From Hydractinia symbiolongicarpus (taxonomy: Eukaryota; Cnidaria; Hydrozoa; Anthoathecata; Hydractiniidae): a stretch of DNA of 64,000 nt. Under the pieces are notes generated by a model that saw nothing but the letters and a program-made list of their open reading frames with translations, had not been told where the DNA came from and ran no database searches. Below, one piece after another: positions 10,485 through 20,905 of the stretch. The position numbers and the translations under genes are program-made. Position 1 is the stretch's first letter, and every line of letters begins with the position of its first letter. The stretch lies in NCBI RefSeq assembly GCF_029227915.1, contig NC_079875.1:17229001-17293000 (forward strand), read 5' to 3'.

Positions 10485-10760
10485 TTCTTCTTCTTCTTCT
10501 TCTTCTTCTTCTTCTTCTTCTTCTTCTTCTTCTTCTTCTTCTTCTTCTTCTTCTTCTTCTTCTTCTTCTTCTTCTTCTTCTTCTTCTTCTTCTTCTTCTT
10601 CTTCTTCTTCTTCTTCTTCTTCTTCTTCTTCTTCTTCTTCTTCTTCTTCTTCTTCTTCTTCTTCTTCTTCTTCTTCTTCTTCTTCTTCTTCTTCTTCTTC
10701 TTCTTCTTCTTCTTCTTCTTCTTCTTCTTCTTCTTCTTCTTCTTCTTCTTCTTCTTCTTC
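10485..10760 (+). repeat. (TTC)92 pure triplet microsatellite
   Basis: 276 bp of uninterrupted TTC (GAA on the other strand), followed by degenerate pyrimidine-rich sequence (CTTCTAACTTTAC-like phrases to about 10930). It directly abuts the broken palm motif of the LINE fragment. Long pure GAA/TTC tracts can form triplexes and are length-unstable. The long Phe or Arg frames read through it are artefacts. Confidence 0.98.
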
Positions 10761-11505
10761 TCTTCAAAGCTCTTACTATTTGTGATTTCAAATCGACTTC
10801 AACTCTAGCCTTTATTTTCTACTTCTAACTTTACTTTACTTCTAGCTCCACTTCTCACTTCCAACTTAACTTTTCTACTTCTTCACTTGAACTTTTTTCT
10901 TTTTAAATATTCTTTTTAAATATACTCTTTTAATTTTTTTCAAGACAAAGGGACCGTTCTTTTTGTTGTTGTTTTTTTTTAGTGTCGAGGGACACCATTT
11001 TTGTAAAAAAAGCCGTTAAAATTATTTCAGCAAATCAAGTTGCTTTATTTTGATCACTTGATGTAAACAAAATAAACGTGCTAGCAAAATAGAAAATACA
11101 AAAATAACTTTTTTGGAGACTTTAAAGGAAATTTCGGCTACATCAAAGGAAAATAAGCATATCGACTTTGCCTGTTACAAACAGACACAGTCTCTGTATT
11201 ATTATAAGAGATAAAATACAAATATCAAAAAAAAAAAAAAATACGGTGAGATAAAAAAAAATCCATACTTACAAAAGCAGCACCTTTAAATGAAGTTATT
11301 TGACAAAGTTTATTGTTGTCATAAAAAATGTAAATGTAAATGGGAAAGATGAAACAAAATTTACAAAATAAATTACAAATTAAGGTTTAAAACAAACAAA
11401 AAATCACTTGTTCTCTTCCTGTTATCCTTCCTATTAAAACTCGTTTTGTTAATTTCTTTGAAAAGTCGCAAAAGCAATTATCAGGGAGACGTGTCCGGGT
11501 ATTAT
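10761..11505. other. No gene; pyrimidine-rich tail and AT-rich spacer
   Basis: The degenerate TTC-derived tail is followed by AT-rich sequence. A repeat block near 11115-11200 is shared with about 8190-8280. No reading frame is convincing. Confidence 0.5.
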
Positions 11506-11517
11506 AATATAGACTAA

Positions 11518-11635
11518 TCGTTAACCCGTGAAAATATCCACGAAGTCGCCCGTCCTTTAATATGACATTTCGTGTTTCCATAAGAGGACGCGTCTTTTGC
11601 GGACAGCCAGACAGATGACGGCTATTATTAAAGGG
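11518..11635 (-). mobile_element. Helitron-like short unit, tandem with a truncated second unit
   Basis: The minus strand starts TCCCTTTAATAATAGCCGTC near 11635 and contains CTGTCTGGCTGTCCGC, GGAAACACGAAATG, AAAGGACGGGCGAC and a hairpin (CGTGGATATTTTCACGGG). It ends ACGATTAG, one base away from CTAG. It is followed at once by TCTATATTATAATACCCGGA, the 5' signature of a second subfamily, in the same orientation. The 5' side touches a family 2 end at 11640-11770. Confidence 0.55.
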
Positions 11636-11639
11636 ACTA

Positions 11640-11775
11640 TCTGGGAGATTCGGCGACGAAACGCTGGCTAAGCTATAGGGTCTGACCTGGCGCTGAACAG
11701 TCTGTGCCACACGATCAGGTGGAGCGGATTAGTACAGTATGTCGTAAATCAAGTGAAGTGCATACACCGCTATAA
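11640..11775 (-). repeat. Family 2 repeat fragment
   Basis: Contains CACACGATCAGGTGGAGCGG, TATGTCGTAAATCAAGTGAA and GCATACACCGC, the core of the repeat at 4431-4760 in the same orientation. As at 4430, its 3' end abuts a short-unit 5' TC. Confidence 0.6.
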
Positions 11776-12480
11776 GCTTTTTTTTTATAAGAATAACTTC
11801 TATAAGAATATCAGGATGAAAATTGTAGAAATATCCTAAGAATAATTCCAGGGTGAGTTTGCTTAGAATTAAATTGCTAGTGAACCAAGTAATTAGGGAA
11901 ATCAAAATGAGACAAATCTTTAACCTGTTATATTTGGTTTGATTAATATCTCTGGGGAGAAAAACATAAACAAGTTGTAAATGCGTTACAGTATACTAAA
12001 AAATATGTGTGAACATCTCATTCAAAAGAAATATATTCAGCCGTCGTGAAATAGTTGATCTTGTGCATACATGGAACGGAAACTTTACTCTGAAAAAAAA
12101 GACTATATTAAGAATACTTCCCCCTCATATTTTGCCAAATCATAAGAATACTTCACCCTCAACGAAAAAAAACTATTCTTACATAAAAAAGCGTGTATAG
12201 TGAAAACAATCGGTCAATATTATTTTATTAAATTTTAACAAATAACTGTGACGCTGGACAAAGCGCTTAATATAGTTAAACGGTGTTGCACGTAAGTAAG
12301 GTGTGACATCATTTTTAAAAAAACTTCAACGTGACTTCAGTTAAAAAAAGCCTAGAAATCTGTCTGTCTTTATCCTGTACAGTTAAAATCTTTTAAAATA
12401 ATGCGAAGAGTGCGTCTGTGTACCTGCAACTGGCAAAGTGGATGTGTTCATTTTACTTTGATGTAGCCACAAAAGGTATG
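11776..12480. other. No gene; short family 2 tail
   Basis: AT-rich. A piece of family 2 (AAAACAATCGGTCAATATTA) is at 12203-12225. The small frame at 12009-12200 shows no recognisable features. Confidence 0.4.
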
Positions 12481-12499
12481 TCTGAAATGTTAACTTTTC

Positions 12500-12965
12500 T
12501 GTCGTTACGTCGCGACGTCAATAACACAATTTTACCGTCAATATCCCATTAAATTAATGAAGCCATTACAGTGCACCTAAGAATTTAGGACCTAGGACCA
12601 ATTTGGGTAAGTTTTCCAAACCTGTGTGGACGGGTTGATCAAAAAACCTTAAAACCTTAATATCTCTGCAACCCTTTGTCAAAAGTACATAATCCTATAC
12701 GTTTTTTTGATCAGCGTTTCAAGATCTATACGATGAAGACAACAGTTATAAAAATTTGCCAAAAAATTTTTTTGACGGGCCATTGCTGACGCCAGCAAAA
12801 TCTTTAAACCTTTATATCTCATTACTGTACATCCGACGCACATGATCATATACATATTCTTGATTAGCAGTTTAAGCTCTACACAATAGAGCCAATGTGT
12901 AAGGATCTAATTTTATTTTGTAGTGAATGGGTTGCTGATGTTATCAAAATCCAAATGACACTTCT
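12500..12965 (-). repeat. Inverted relative of the 7.4-8.1 kb repeat
   Basis: Carries the reverse complements of the motifs at 7400-8065: CATTGCTGACGCCAGCAAAA, AAACCTTTATATCTC, GATCAGCGTTTCAAG and TGATCAAAAAACCTTAAAA. The two blocks lie about 5 kb apart in opposite orientation. Confidence 0.5.
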
Positions 12966-12999
12966 TTTTATCGTTTTTTTTTTTTTTTTACTTATCAAT

Positions 13000-14640
13000 T
13001 TTATGTAGCCAAAATGTATTTTGCTACTTTCATTTTTTAGCCAGAAGTAGCTAAAGAGCTAACTACACACAACTTCAACATAAAAATAAATAATATTGGC
13101 TAGAATAAATAGCGTTATACTAAACTGAATAGTAATTACTAAGGCTAGCTAGCTAAGTGGTAGGTAGAACGCTGCTTGAAAGTCTGCGTTCAAAGACAAA
13201 AGTTTTAAAAATGGTGCGTTCAAGAAGTGTACATGGCTAAAAAACGTGACAATATATTTATCTTAACATACAGAAAACAAATATTTCCAAAGAAAAAAAC
13301 TTTTTGAACACAAAAAGATCAAACAGATAAAAAGACCTAACACTACTGACACCACGACCACTTTCAAAACCAAAATGGCCTTCATCATCATTTTTTTTTC
13401 GTTGGCATATTCAGGCTGCGAAAGTCTTGGATTGTTTTTTTAAAGAATCACGCGTTTTCATTAGTATATACGTGCGAGCGGTCAAAACATTAAACTGACA
13501 GTAAAATTGTCCTATTTGTTTTTTTGACCCCTGGGTGGAATCAGCGATTGACATCACGCAGGTGCAGGTATACAGTTTATCGTAAATCAAGTGAAGCGCA
13601 TACACCATTGTAGTGTTGCGACTGTAACATATTCTTCAAAAAATAACTTTCCCGCAATAATAGCTGAAATAAAAACAGAGTTCTACAAACCATTTTTACT
13701 CCGTCATATCAAAAACAATCGGTCAATATTATTTTATTTCGCAAAATAAGTTTCAGCGTAAATTCAAAATTATTTGTGCACACAGCTTTGAACACACCGG
13801 TGGAACAATTAATAGTAGTTGTAAACAGTTGCACACTATCAGGTGAAGCGCTTTAGTACTGGTATACCTTTTTAAAAAAACTTGTCTATTTAAAAAAAAC
13901 ACAATAAACAGTCCATTGCCACAGGGCTGAGCGGTTAGTCCAAGTAAAGTGTTGCACATCTTTACAGGGGTGATTACCGAGAAAGTTTATAAATAATTGT
14001 TACAGTGGTCACGTTGCACATGCGCATAGGTGTAACAGCCTTTTTTCAAAAAAAAACAGTCTCTTCTTAACACTGGGTTAAGTGCTTAGTACAGGTACAC
14101 ATAGTTTAACAGGCGTATAGGCGTATTACCCTTTTCAAAATTCTTCGTGGCAACTTCGCTTTAAAATAAAATAAAAACACAGGGAACAGCCTGTCGTTAC
14201 CCTTCCAGCCAAAACAATCGCTCAGCCATTTCATTTGAAGAAAAAGTTTGCAGGAAAATAATAAAATATGTAGCTACCTAGCTAACTGCATTTAGCTTAA
14301 AAATTAATGCTCGATATTATTGTTGTAGCCAAACTGCATTTTTATATTTTAACTGTTTAGCCAAAGATACAGCTAAGGAAGTAGCTAAATAGCAGGAACC
14401 TCAACACCAAAATAAATGTTGGCTAGGATAAACGCCTCTTATACTATACGGAATAGTATTAAGTAAGGCTCTAGCTAGCTAGCTAACTGGCCTTCAAAAT
14501 CTTTGTTCCTAGCCAAAAACCCTAAAAATTGTGCGTTTAAGATTTGTACATGGCTAAAAAATGTGACAATATATTTATCTTATCATGTAAAAACATATAG
14601 AAAACAAATGTTACAAAAATGAAAGTATCAGAAAGAAAAA
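13000..14640. repeat. Mosaic of diverged copies of blocks from 4.4-7.0 kb
   Basis: Order: 13010-13490 matches about 6620-7045 (GGCTAAAAAACGTGACAAT, CAAAATGGCC, GTGCGAGCGGTCAAAACA). 13560-13760 matches family 2 (TCGTAAATCAAGTGAAGCGC, ACAATCGGTCAATATTATT). 13825-13870 is a second short family 2 piece. 13880-14040 matches about 6180-6310, and 14165-14580 matches about 6475-6870. Runs of TAGCTAGC occur in both copies. No coding potential. Confidence 0.6.
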
Positions 14641-14689
14641 ATAAAGCAAACAGTTAAGAAACTTTTCTTTCGCCAGCAATGAGTTTACT

Positions 14690-14927
14690 CAATCTGCTTG
14701 ACAAATGCCAGCCTGATAACGTAAAAATCGTTGCTAAGGAGCTTAAGTTTCTGATTGGTCATTTATATAAAAACTCCGCTCCTGATTGGACTAGCAGGAA
14801 CCCGCCCCTGTGCAAGCAGGGGCCGGACGGGTGTTGTCCCTGAGCTAGCGGGTTAGTATTTCGTGCGTGATTAACACAAGTCGCTTTTGACGCGCGAATA
14901 GACAGACCGCGGTTATTATTATAGAGA
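14690..14927 (-). mobile_element. 5' end of the 1.3-kb Helitron-like family, facing 4813
   Basis: Read on the minus strand from 14927 it starts TCTCTATAATAATAACCGCG and contains GCGTCAAAAGCGACTTGTGT, TAATCACGCACGAAATAC, then two CCAATC boxes 30 bp apart around TTTTTATATAAA. It closes with TTTACGTTATCAGGCTGG. This is a diverged inverted copy of 4813-5075. No matching 3' terminus could be placed with confidence. Confidence 0.6.
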
Positions 14928-14929
14928 CT

Positions 14930-16700
14930 GTAGCAGTTTATAATACTTGGATATACATTACAAATTAGTGAACTGAATTAATGAACTGAATTATCTTGTT
15001 GTGCGTGGACAAAATTAACAAGTGACAAGTTTGTATCCTTATGTTTAGTTTCAATATCTTGCTGTTGCTATGAACCATTGCAAACTTAACTTGCGGTGGA
15101 AAACCGACGCCAAAGAGTTAAAAACCACCCGCAACAATATGGATTACTACATTTATGGTCTTGTAACTTATTGCCCTTATCGCGAATGCAATTCAGTAGA
15201 TAAACGAGCTGAAATGGAGGAATTCAAATGGGCATTTCGAGTATATGGGAGGAACAAATTAGGTATGAATGAATTATTGTTTCAATAAAGAAATAAGCGC
15301 CATATAAAAAACCCGTGAATCTATGGCCCATTCAGTGAGACATTTTGAAAGAGAGCGATAAGATTTTTTTTTAAAAGGGAATTGTTACTTCCGATTAAAC
15401 AGTAACAAATTTGGAAACTATTTTCTTGGTCAGTTGTCGGAAATGGTGGTATTATTTGTAAACTGTTGATAAATGCTCGACACCTTTTTATGTTTTTTAG
15501 TCGAGCATATTAACAAAAACCTTATCGGTCCAAAAAAAGTTAGTAACCTTACCAAAATTTAGCCTCTTTTTGTCGACTAAAGTTTTAAATTTAGTGGCTT
15601 TTTGCCTAGAACCGTCTGAAACAAAAATGACCACATCTTTCAATTCTTTTTTTTTTATTTCACTGAAATAATTTAATAAGGACATTGAAAACTATATAAA
15701 TCAGTCAATTTTAATGATTAATTTTTTCGTTTTCTTTTTTTTTTGAACATTTTCTTTGCCTTGGTCCTAAGCTGCCTGCTAAGCTCACTTCAATTTTTCG
15801 TAGATAGATGAGCAATACAAGGGTGTTTTCCGTGCTCTCTTTGTTGCTGTTATGCCCCCTCCCATCCCTCCTCTAAAACTTATTAACAAGAAACAGAGGC
15901 TGACTTCTTTATTGCTAGTATTGTATGCAAGAGAGCAAACGGGTTCATTAATTTTCTTATGATACCAGCATTCTTCATTTTGACGACGACAGAGATTTAA
16001 AACTGCCAAGATTTCTTAAAAATCCGTTTACTTCAATTCCAGATCCAACTCAGTTCCAAATATATATTTTTTTTCAGTTTCGTTAATTGAATAAAAGTTG
16101 TTTTACGTCTCTTCTGTTTTTTACATATTTCGAATACTAAAATTAAGAAAATCGCCAATAAAGCTAAGCAAATCGGAAAATCAACTTGCTTGCATTAAAA
16201 AACGCCTTCTTTCCTTACTTGCCAGAAGTTAAACCGTGTAAAACTTGCACTTCGTTATTGACAAAAAAAACATTATTAAGGCTCTGCACCTCTTTCAGTA
16301 TAACTTTAGTCTCAGTTACGCTAAATGTTGTCAGAAAAAAGTCATTTAAAATGTATGTGTAAGGACACCATAATACCATGCACGTTGCGCCAGAATAGTG
16401 ATGTATTACCAAAATTCTTTCAAGTAAGACATAAAAAGAAAGGTTACAGAAACTACAATGCCATTTTCCAGCTGCGAAACGTTTCTATATTTCTAACAAG
16501 GACCTCTTTTAAAAAATCATCCGAAGTAAACCGGACACAATTTATTTACCGACCATCCATTTTGCAACCGGATTAAAAAACGCCCAGCATTGCTTTCTGA
16601 TGTAACTAGTACCTTTTATCATATTTTCATTAATTTTATGTCATGCATTTATATACATATATGTACGTATTTATGTTTCAAAAGTTTTATATCATTTTTA
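14930..16700. other. No gene identified; upstream flank of the lectin-like gene
   Basis: Short frames at 15070-15288 and 16325-16576 have no recognisable domain. A good donor (gtaaga) occurs at about 16423, but the peptide before it is not secretory. First exons of the downstream gene may be hidden here; I could not identify a signal-peptide exon ending in phase 1. Confidence 0.4.
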
Positions 16701-16701
16701 G

Positions 16702-19700
16702 ATGAGTACAAACAGTTTCGCATCAAGAATGTGAACAATGGACGATGTTGGGATGTACGAGATGACGATTACCAAGTCGAAGCACACACTAAGTGCCAAA
16801 CTGAATTCAAGTACACCAGTGACAATTACATAGTTGATGCAAACTCTGGCAGAAAACTTGCGCTCTACGCAGTTATTCAGGGCAAAAAGTACGTATACAA
16901 AGCACACGTATCAGCGGGAAGTCAATTATATTATACACACGACAACCACATCGTTCACTATTATTCCGAACATGATATCCTCTGCGTAATGGCAAACGGA
17001 ACCGAGATACTAAGAAGCAATTGGTATAGCCGATTAACCACAAAATGTCCGTCATATTATGGTGTGCAGCCAACTGCAATGAAAATACTGGAAGGTATTA
17101 CTAATTACAGATTATTTTTAGCGGGGGAAAGGAGGTGGGGCAAAATTCCTTAATGTTAATCTCAATCCTCACTCGTTCTGAAGAATGCCATGTAATAAGC
17201 TGATCCACGAAAAGGTTTAAGCTTCAAGAATTTACTATAAAAAGCACTTTTTTCCGATAAAAGAACTACGGTTTGCAAAGTGCACAAAAATTGGTGAAAT
17301 TGATGACTTAAGGAGACAACAAAGTCAACGCTAGAACCTATGTTTTTTAAGAAAGAATTGAACACCTCTAAAAAGATTTAAAAGTATTGGTATTTCGACT
17401 GGCTTTATAACATGTTCCTTTATGCCTTCACCAAAATTTAAAATAAAAAAGATACTGATTAAGCCACATAAGTCAGGAGATTGATGTAAAATAAAGCAAA
17501 TGCTTATATTGATTAAATTATTGCTACAGAATGTATACAGAGAGCTTTACTGTCATATTTTGATGTTCAATACCATAATACGTTGAATTCAGATATTGCT
17601 CATTATTCCTCAGTGCCCACAATAATCACCATCGCCATTAGCTTGACTATCATGTAAGTCTTTAAAACGAAAAACCGTTTTGTAGCCCCAGGTTTCAACG
17701 CTTCCGAGTTGCAAACCCCTGCTTAATAGGTGTCAGTCTAAATATCTAACGTCTGTCTCCCGGGAATCAACCCACGGGTTTGCCCGTCCTTCATTTACCG
17801 CATTGCGTGCCTCGCTATTGTGGTTAGCATTTTGCGTGACAGACAGACCTATACGGGTATTATAATATAGATTATTAAGGGGATTTAAAGCTTAGTGTTT
17901 CGGTTCAACTTATTCTATTTTTATGTTTTAATTTGTTTTAATTTCTTAACTTAACCTTTACTTTCTTGTTTATGGCATCAGGTTGGGATGATTATAACCT
18001 TGACATGAGATCTGTACTCAAAGCAACAACTCCACTTGGCGAAACTATTTTTATATGCAACCCTGGAGGCGACAAGTGAGTGAGATACCTTTATGTCATG
18101 CATACATTTTTATAGGCTGGAAAAGTTGCAAAATTAAAATGATGAAGGTTGATGGTGAAGTTGTCATGAACGTTATTCTTCAAATGCATTATAAGTCGGT
18201 TCGCAAGATCATTTTTGATAACGGTACCTTTAGAAACTGAAAATAATATCCAGTGCTGGCAAAAAAAAATATTAGTTACAAATGATGTCATTATTTGCAT
18301 ACCATAATGATACATAGCATACATAGCAGGGTTCCAGTGGATTGAAATCTTTAAGGTGCAGTCTTAAAGTCAGATGGCTTTAAATAAAACCTTTTCAGCT
18401 TTTGTAAGACATTTTCGTAAAGTTGTGCCCAAATTAATTTAATAATTAATTCTTTTTTTGATATTTTAGAGGAAACAAGTACAATTGCTTTTATTCAAAC
18501 AATAGTGGCAACTCGTGGACAGGTGAATTGTTAGACATTGCTGTAAGGCAAATAAGAAATGAAAAATTATAAGTTTTCGTTGCCAATTTCTTCTCATAGA
18601 AATATCACATCTCACAATAACCATCACTTTCCATACAAAAATATGTTAAGAGAAAAGAAAGACTTGATTCCCGTAATATAGTCACGACAATATACTGCCT
18701 TTCCAAAATATCAAAAACGCCATGTATACAGTGACTACTTTAAATGTTATGGAACAAAAACTCACCTACGTGTTTTTCTTGCCAAATAAGCAACTTTAAA
18801 TTTGGAGTTTACACAAAGAGCAAATCATCCTCGTATATCCAGTATATCATTCAATAAAAAGATAAACATTTTATTTCATAATAACTAGTTGATATAAATA
18901 AACGATTATTTGATTATACGGTTCATTTTAACACAATTTACATAGAAACGAAATAATTCCTGAATTTATCAAAGAAATGGTAGCGTAATAACGTAAACCA
19001 AAAAGCCCAATAAAACAGGCACATAAGGCACACCAACTTTAAAACTTTAAAAACTTAAAAAACCGAAGAAAGTTGTACCACTTTCCTGTTTACACGGTAG
19101 ATATTTTATCTTACATTTAAACGGACCGTTTAAACTTACTTACGTGTATTTTTTAGCCTTTACATTGTAAAACAACAAGTCTTTAAAAAATGACTTTGAT
19201 CTCGCGCTTACTATTTCACTGCACAACATAAAAACCCTTCAACATCAAGTAAATAAACTTTTGTAAGTTCAAGATGTTGTAGAATCTAGGTACGTACTTT
19301 GTTTAGCGATGGATGCTCTCATTACAAATATCCGTTTCTACTCGGCTAGTTCCGAATCTATTTATGGGACAATGAATCGGGGAAACAGTTTCTTTCAACT
19401 GCTACTGGCAGGCGGAGGGCTCACACATGTAAAACCTCTCAGTGAAGTTGACTACAATGCTGTGTTATCACAAGAAACCAACATTCACACGCAGGCATTT
19501 AACAATGTTGATCTGACGGAAGTTAAAGTTCAAAGTGTGTTTGGATCAGATGTTCAAGGTAGTTTTTCTAACATTGTGTTTCAAATAAAATGATGCTAAG
19601 TCTTGTCAATATTACATTGTGAACCATTTTAATTTTATAGTTTCGTCACATGGAGTGTACGTTATGGTAAATGCTGTCCTCAAGAAAGTTTTTGCATGGG

Positions 19701-19708
19701 GATATTAG
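16702..19708 (+). CDS. Beta-trefoil/ricin-lectin-like protein of unknown family (five 3' exons)
   Basis: Exons 16702-17094, 17982-18075, 18470-18522, 19307-19558 and 19641-19708 (TAG) join with agreeing phases (1, 2, 1, 1) at GT-AG sites and give 285 residues. An upstream exon ending in phase 1 is missing. The first exon looks like a beta-trefoil: FRIKNVNNGRCWDV, then SDNYIVDANSGRKLAL and THDNHIVHYYSEHDILCV are three turns of the kind seen in ricin-B-type lectins, each pairing a hydrophobic strand with an N/D-G loop. The remaining exons (GWDDYNLDMRSVLK, IFICNPGG, NSGNSWTAMDALITNIRFYS) match no domain I know; spaced Cys residues suggest a secreted protein. The donor at 18523 was chosen over 18543 because only it keeps the frame open into exon four. 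Lectin activity is a guess from fold pattern. A Helitron-like unit sits in the first intron. Confidence 0.6.
17755..17872 (-). mobile_element. Helitron-like short unit (TCTATATTATAATACCCG subfamily) in an intron
   Basis: On the minus strand it starts A|TCTATATTATAATACCCG. It contains GTCTGTCTGTCACGCAAAAT, GAGGCACGCAATGCGGTAAA, GAAGGACGGGCAAACC and a hairpin near CCCGTGGG...CCCGGG. It ends GACGTTAG rather than GACTAG. The A before TC fits the Helitron preference for insertion at AT. It lies in the intron 17095-17981 of the lectin-like gene. Confidence 0.6.
19020..19158 (+). repeat. 3' part of a MITE related to the element at 32531-32973
   Basis: GTTTACACGGTAGATATTTT, ATCTTACATTTAAACGGACC and GTTTAAACTTAC followed by ACGTGTATTTTTTAG match the right end of the 32.5-kb MITE in the same orientation. 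No left terminus is seen nearby. It lies in the intron before exon four of the lectin-like gene. Confidence 0.6.
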
Positions 19709-20810
19709 GAGTGGGTATTTGAACGTAGTTAAAGACGAATCAGTAATGTTGTGGACGATATTTCTTTTATCCGGATTGGTAAACAACGCGATACGCAAAA
19801 TAGACCTTTGTCGTAATCGATGTATATGGCGCGGCGAATTTATTTCCTTTCCAAGAAGGTTTAAAACATCGACACAATCTTTATTACATTATTTTTTACA
19901 TAGAACTTAATTTCACTGACTCACTCACTCCAATTGCTGCACGCGAGGATAAACAAATCCGATTGATTTTACTTATCTTTCAATAGAGCTGTGAAAATTG
20001 ATAGCATCAGTTTTTCGTGTAAAGTTGAGTTTAAAGTGTTTCCCATTCGTATAATATTCATGAAAATTATTATTTCGAAATTATTATTTTTTTTTTCTCA
20101 AAACTTATTTAACATAACGAGTTTAGCCAATTCAACCTTTAATTAAAAACAAAACAAAACAAAATATTCTAAAATTTAGAATTAGTAAGCTTATTATAAC
20201 CAAAGAAGAATAAGTTCCAACAGACCAGTTAACATGGTTTGTAAAAATTAATATTTAAAAAGCATTTAAAAGCTAAGGTAAATTGACCTGATGCATAGAA
20301 ATAGAATGCGAATATAAATTACTTAAAAATTTTAACACAGCAGATCTAGAAAGACCTTGCTAGACAAAATTTAATCCACAGGTTGTGTTCTTATCTTAAC
20401 GGGCCTCTAGAATGTAACAACTTGTCAAAAAAAAATTCGGCCTGCGCAATCAAATAAGGACCTTTTATGTTTAATATTTATATTCCATGCTCACAATCAC
20501 ACATTTTTGTAATACGAAAAGTCTGTATTAGACTTTAATTTTATTGTTAGACGAATTTGTTAACGATTATTTTCATACGAATTTCTCACCATGTATGTAA
20601 GCATACATAATAAAAATTGTATTTCAACGATGGCATTTTATGTTTATTGTGAATTGCTATGTTGATAACTCAGTAAAGTATATTGACGTTAAATTTAATC
20701 AAAAACATTTAAATGACTAAATTTTAATGAGGCAATAACCTGGTCAGAACCGAAAATCTTTTTTCAGAAATTTAATAAAACGTTTGCATTGTTGTTAGCA
20801 TATTATTATA
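19709..20810. other. 3' flank, no further gene
   Basis: AT-rich sequence after the stop of the lectin-like gene. The open frame at 19671-19910 overlaps the end of the real coding exon out of frame and shows no domain. Nothing else is recognised. Confidence 0.5.
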
Positions 20811-20905
20811 GGCGACTAGTCGTGAGACCGTGAAAAATTAAACGGGGTATCGGACGTATATAAATCTCCTGCAATTCTATTTCGTGCAATATTTGGACGG
20901 GAAAT
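20811..20905 (-). repeat. Helitron-like 3' end abutting another 5' start
   Basis: The minus strand reads TATATACGTCCGATACCCCG, TTTAATTTTTCACGG and CTCACGACTAG, then directly TCGCCTATAATAATATGC. This is a decayed 3' end (CTAG) joined to a 5' TC start, the same head-to-tail junction seen at 942, 11518 and 63243. Confidence 0.5.

Noticed and set aside
10383-10808. Long poly-Phe (+) and poly-Arg (-) open frames
   Set aside because: They are readings of the (TTC)92 microsatellite and not genes.
16325-16576. First exon of the lectin-like gene
   Set aside because: No signal peptide, and its donors do not yield the phase 1 needed to join 16702.
18523-18542. Extension of lectin-gene exon three to the donor at 18543
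   Set aside because: It would put exon four in a frame that stops at a TGA within about 25 codons; the donor at 18523 keeps it open.
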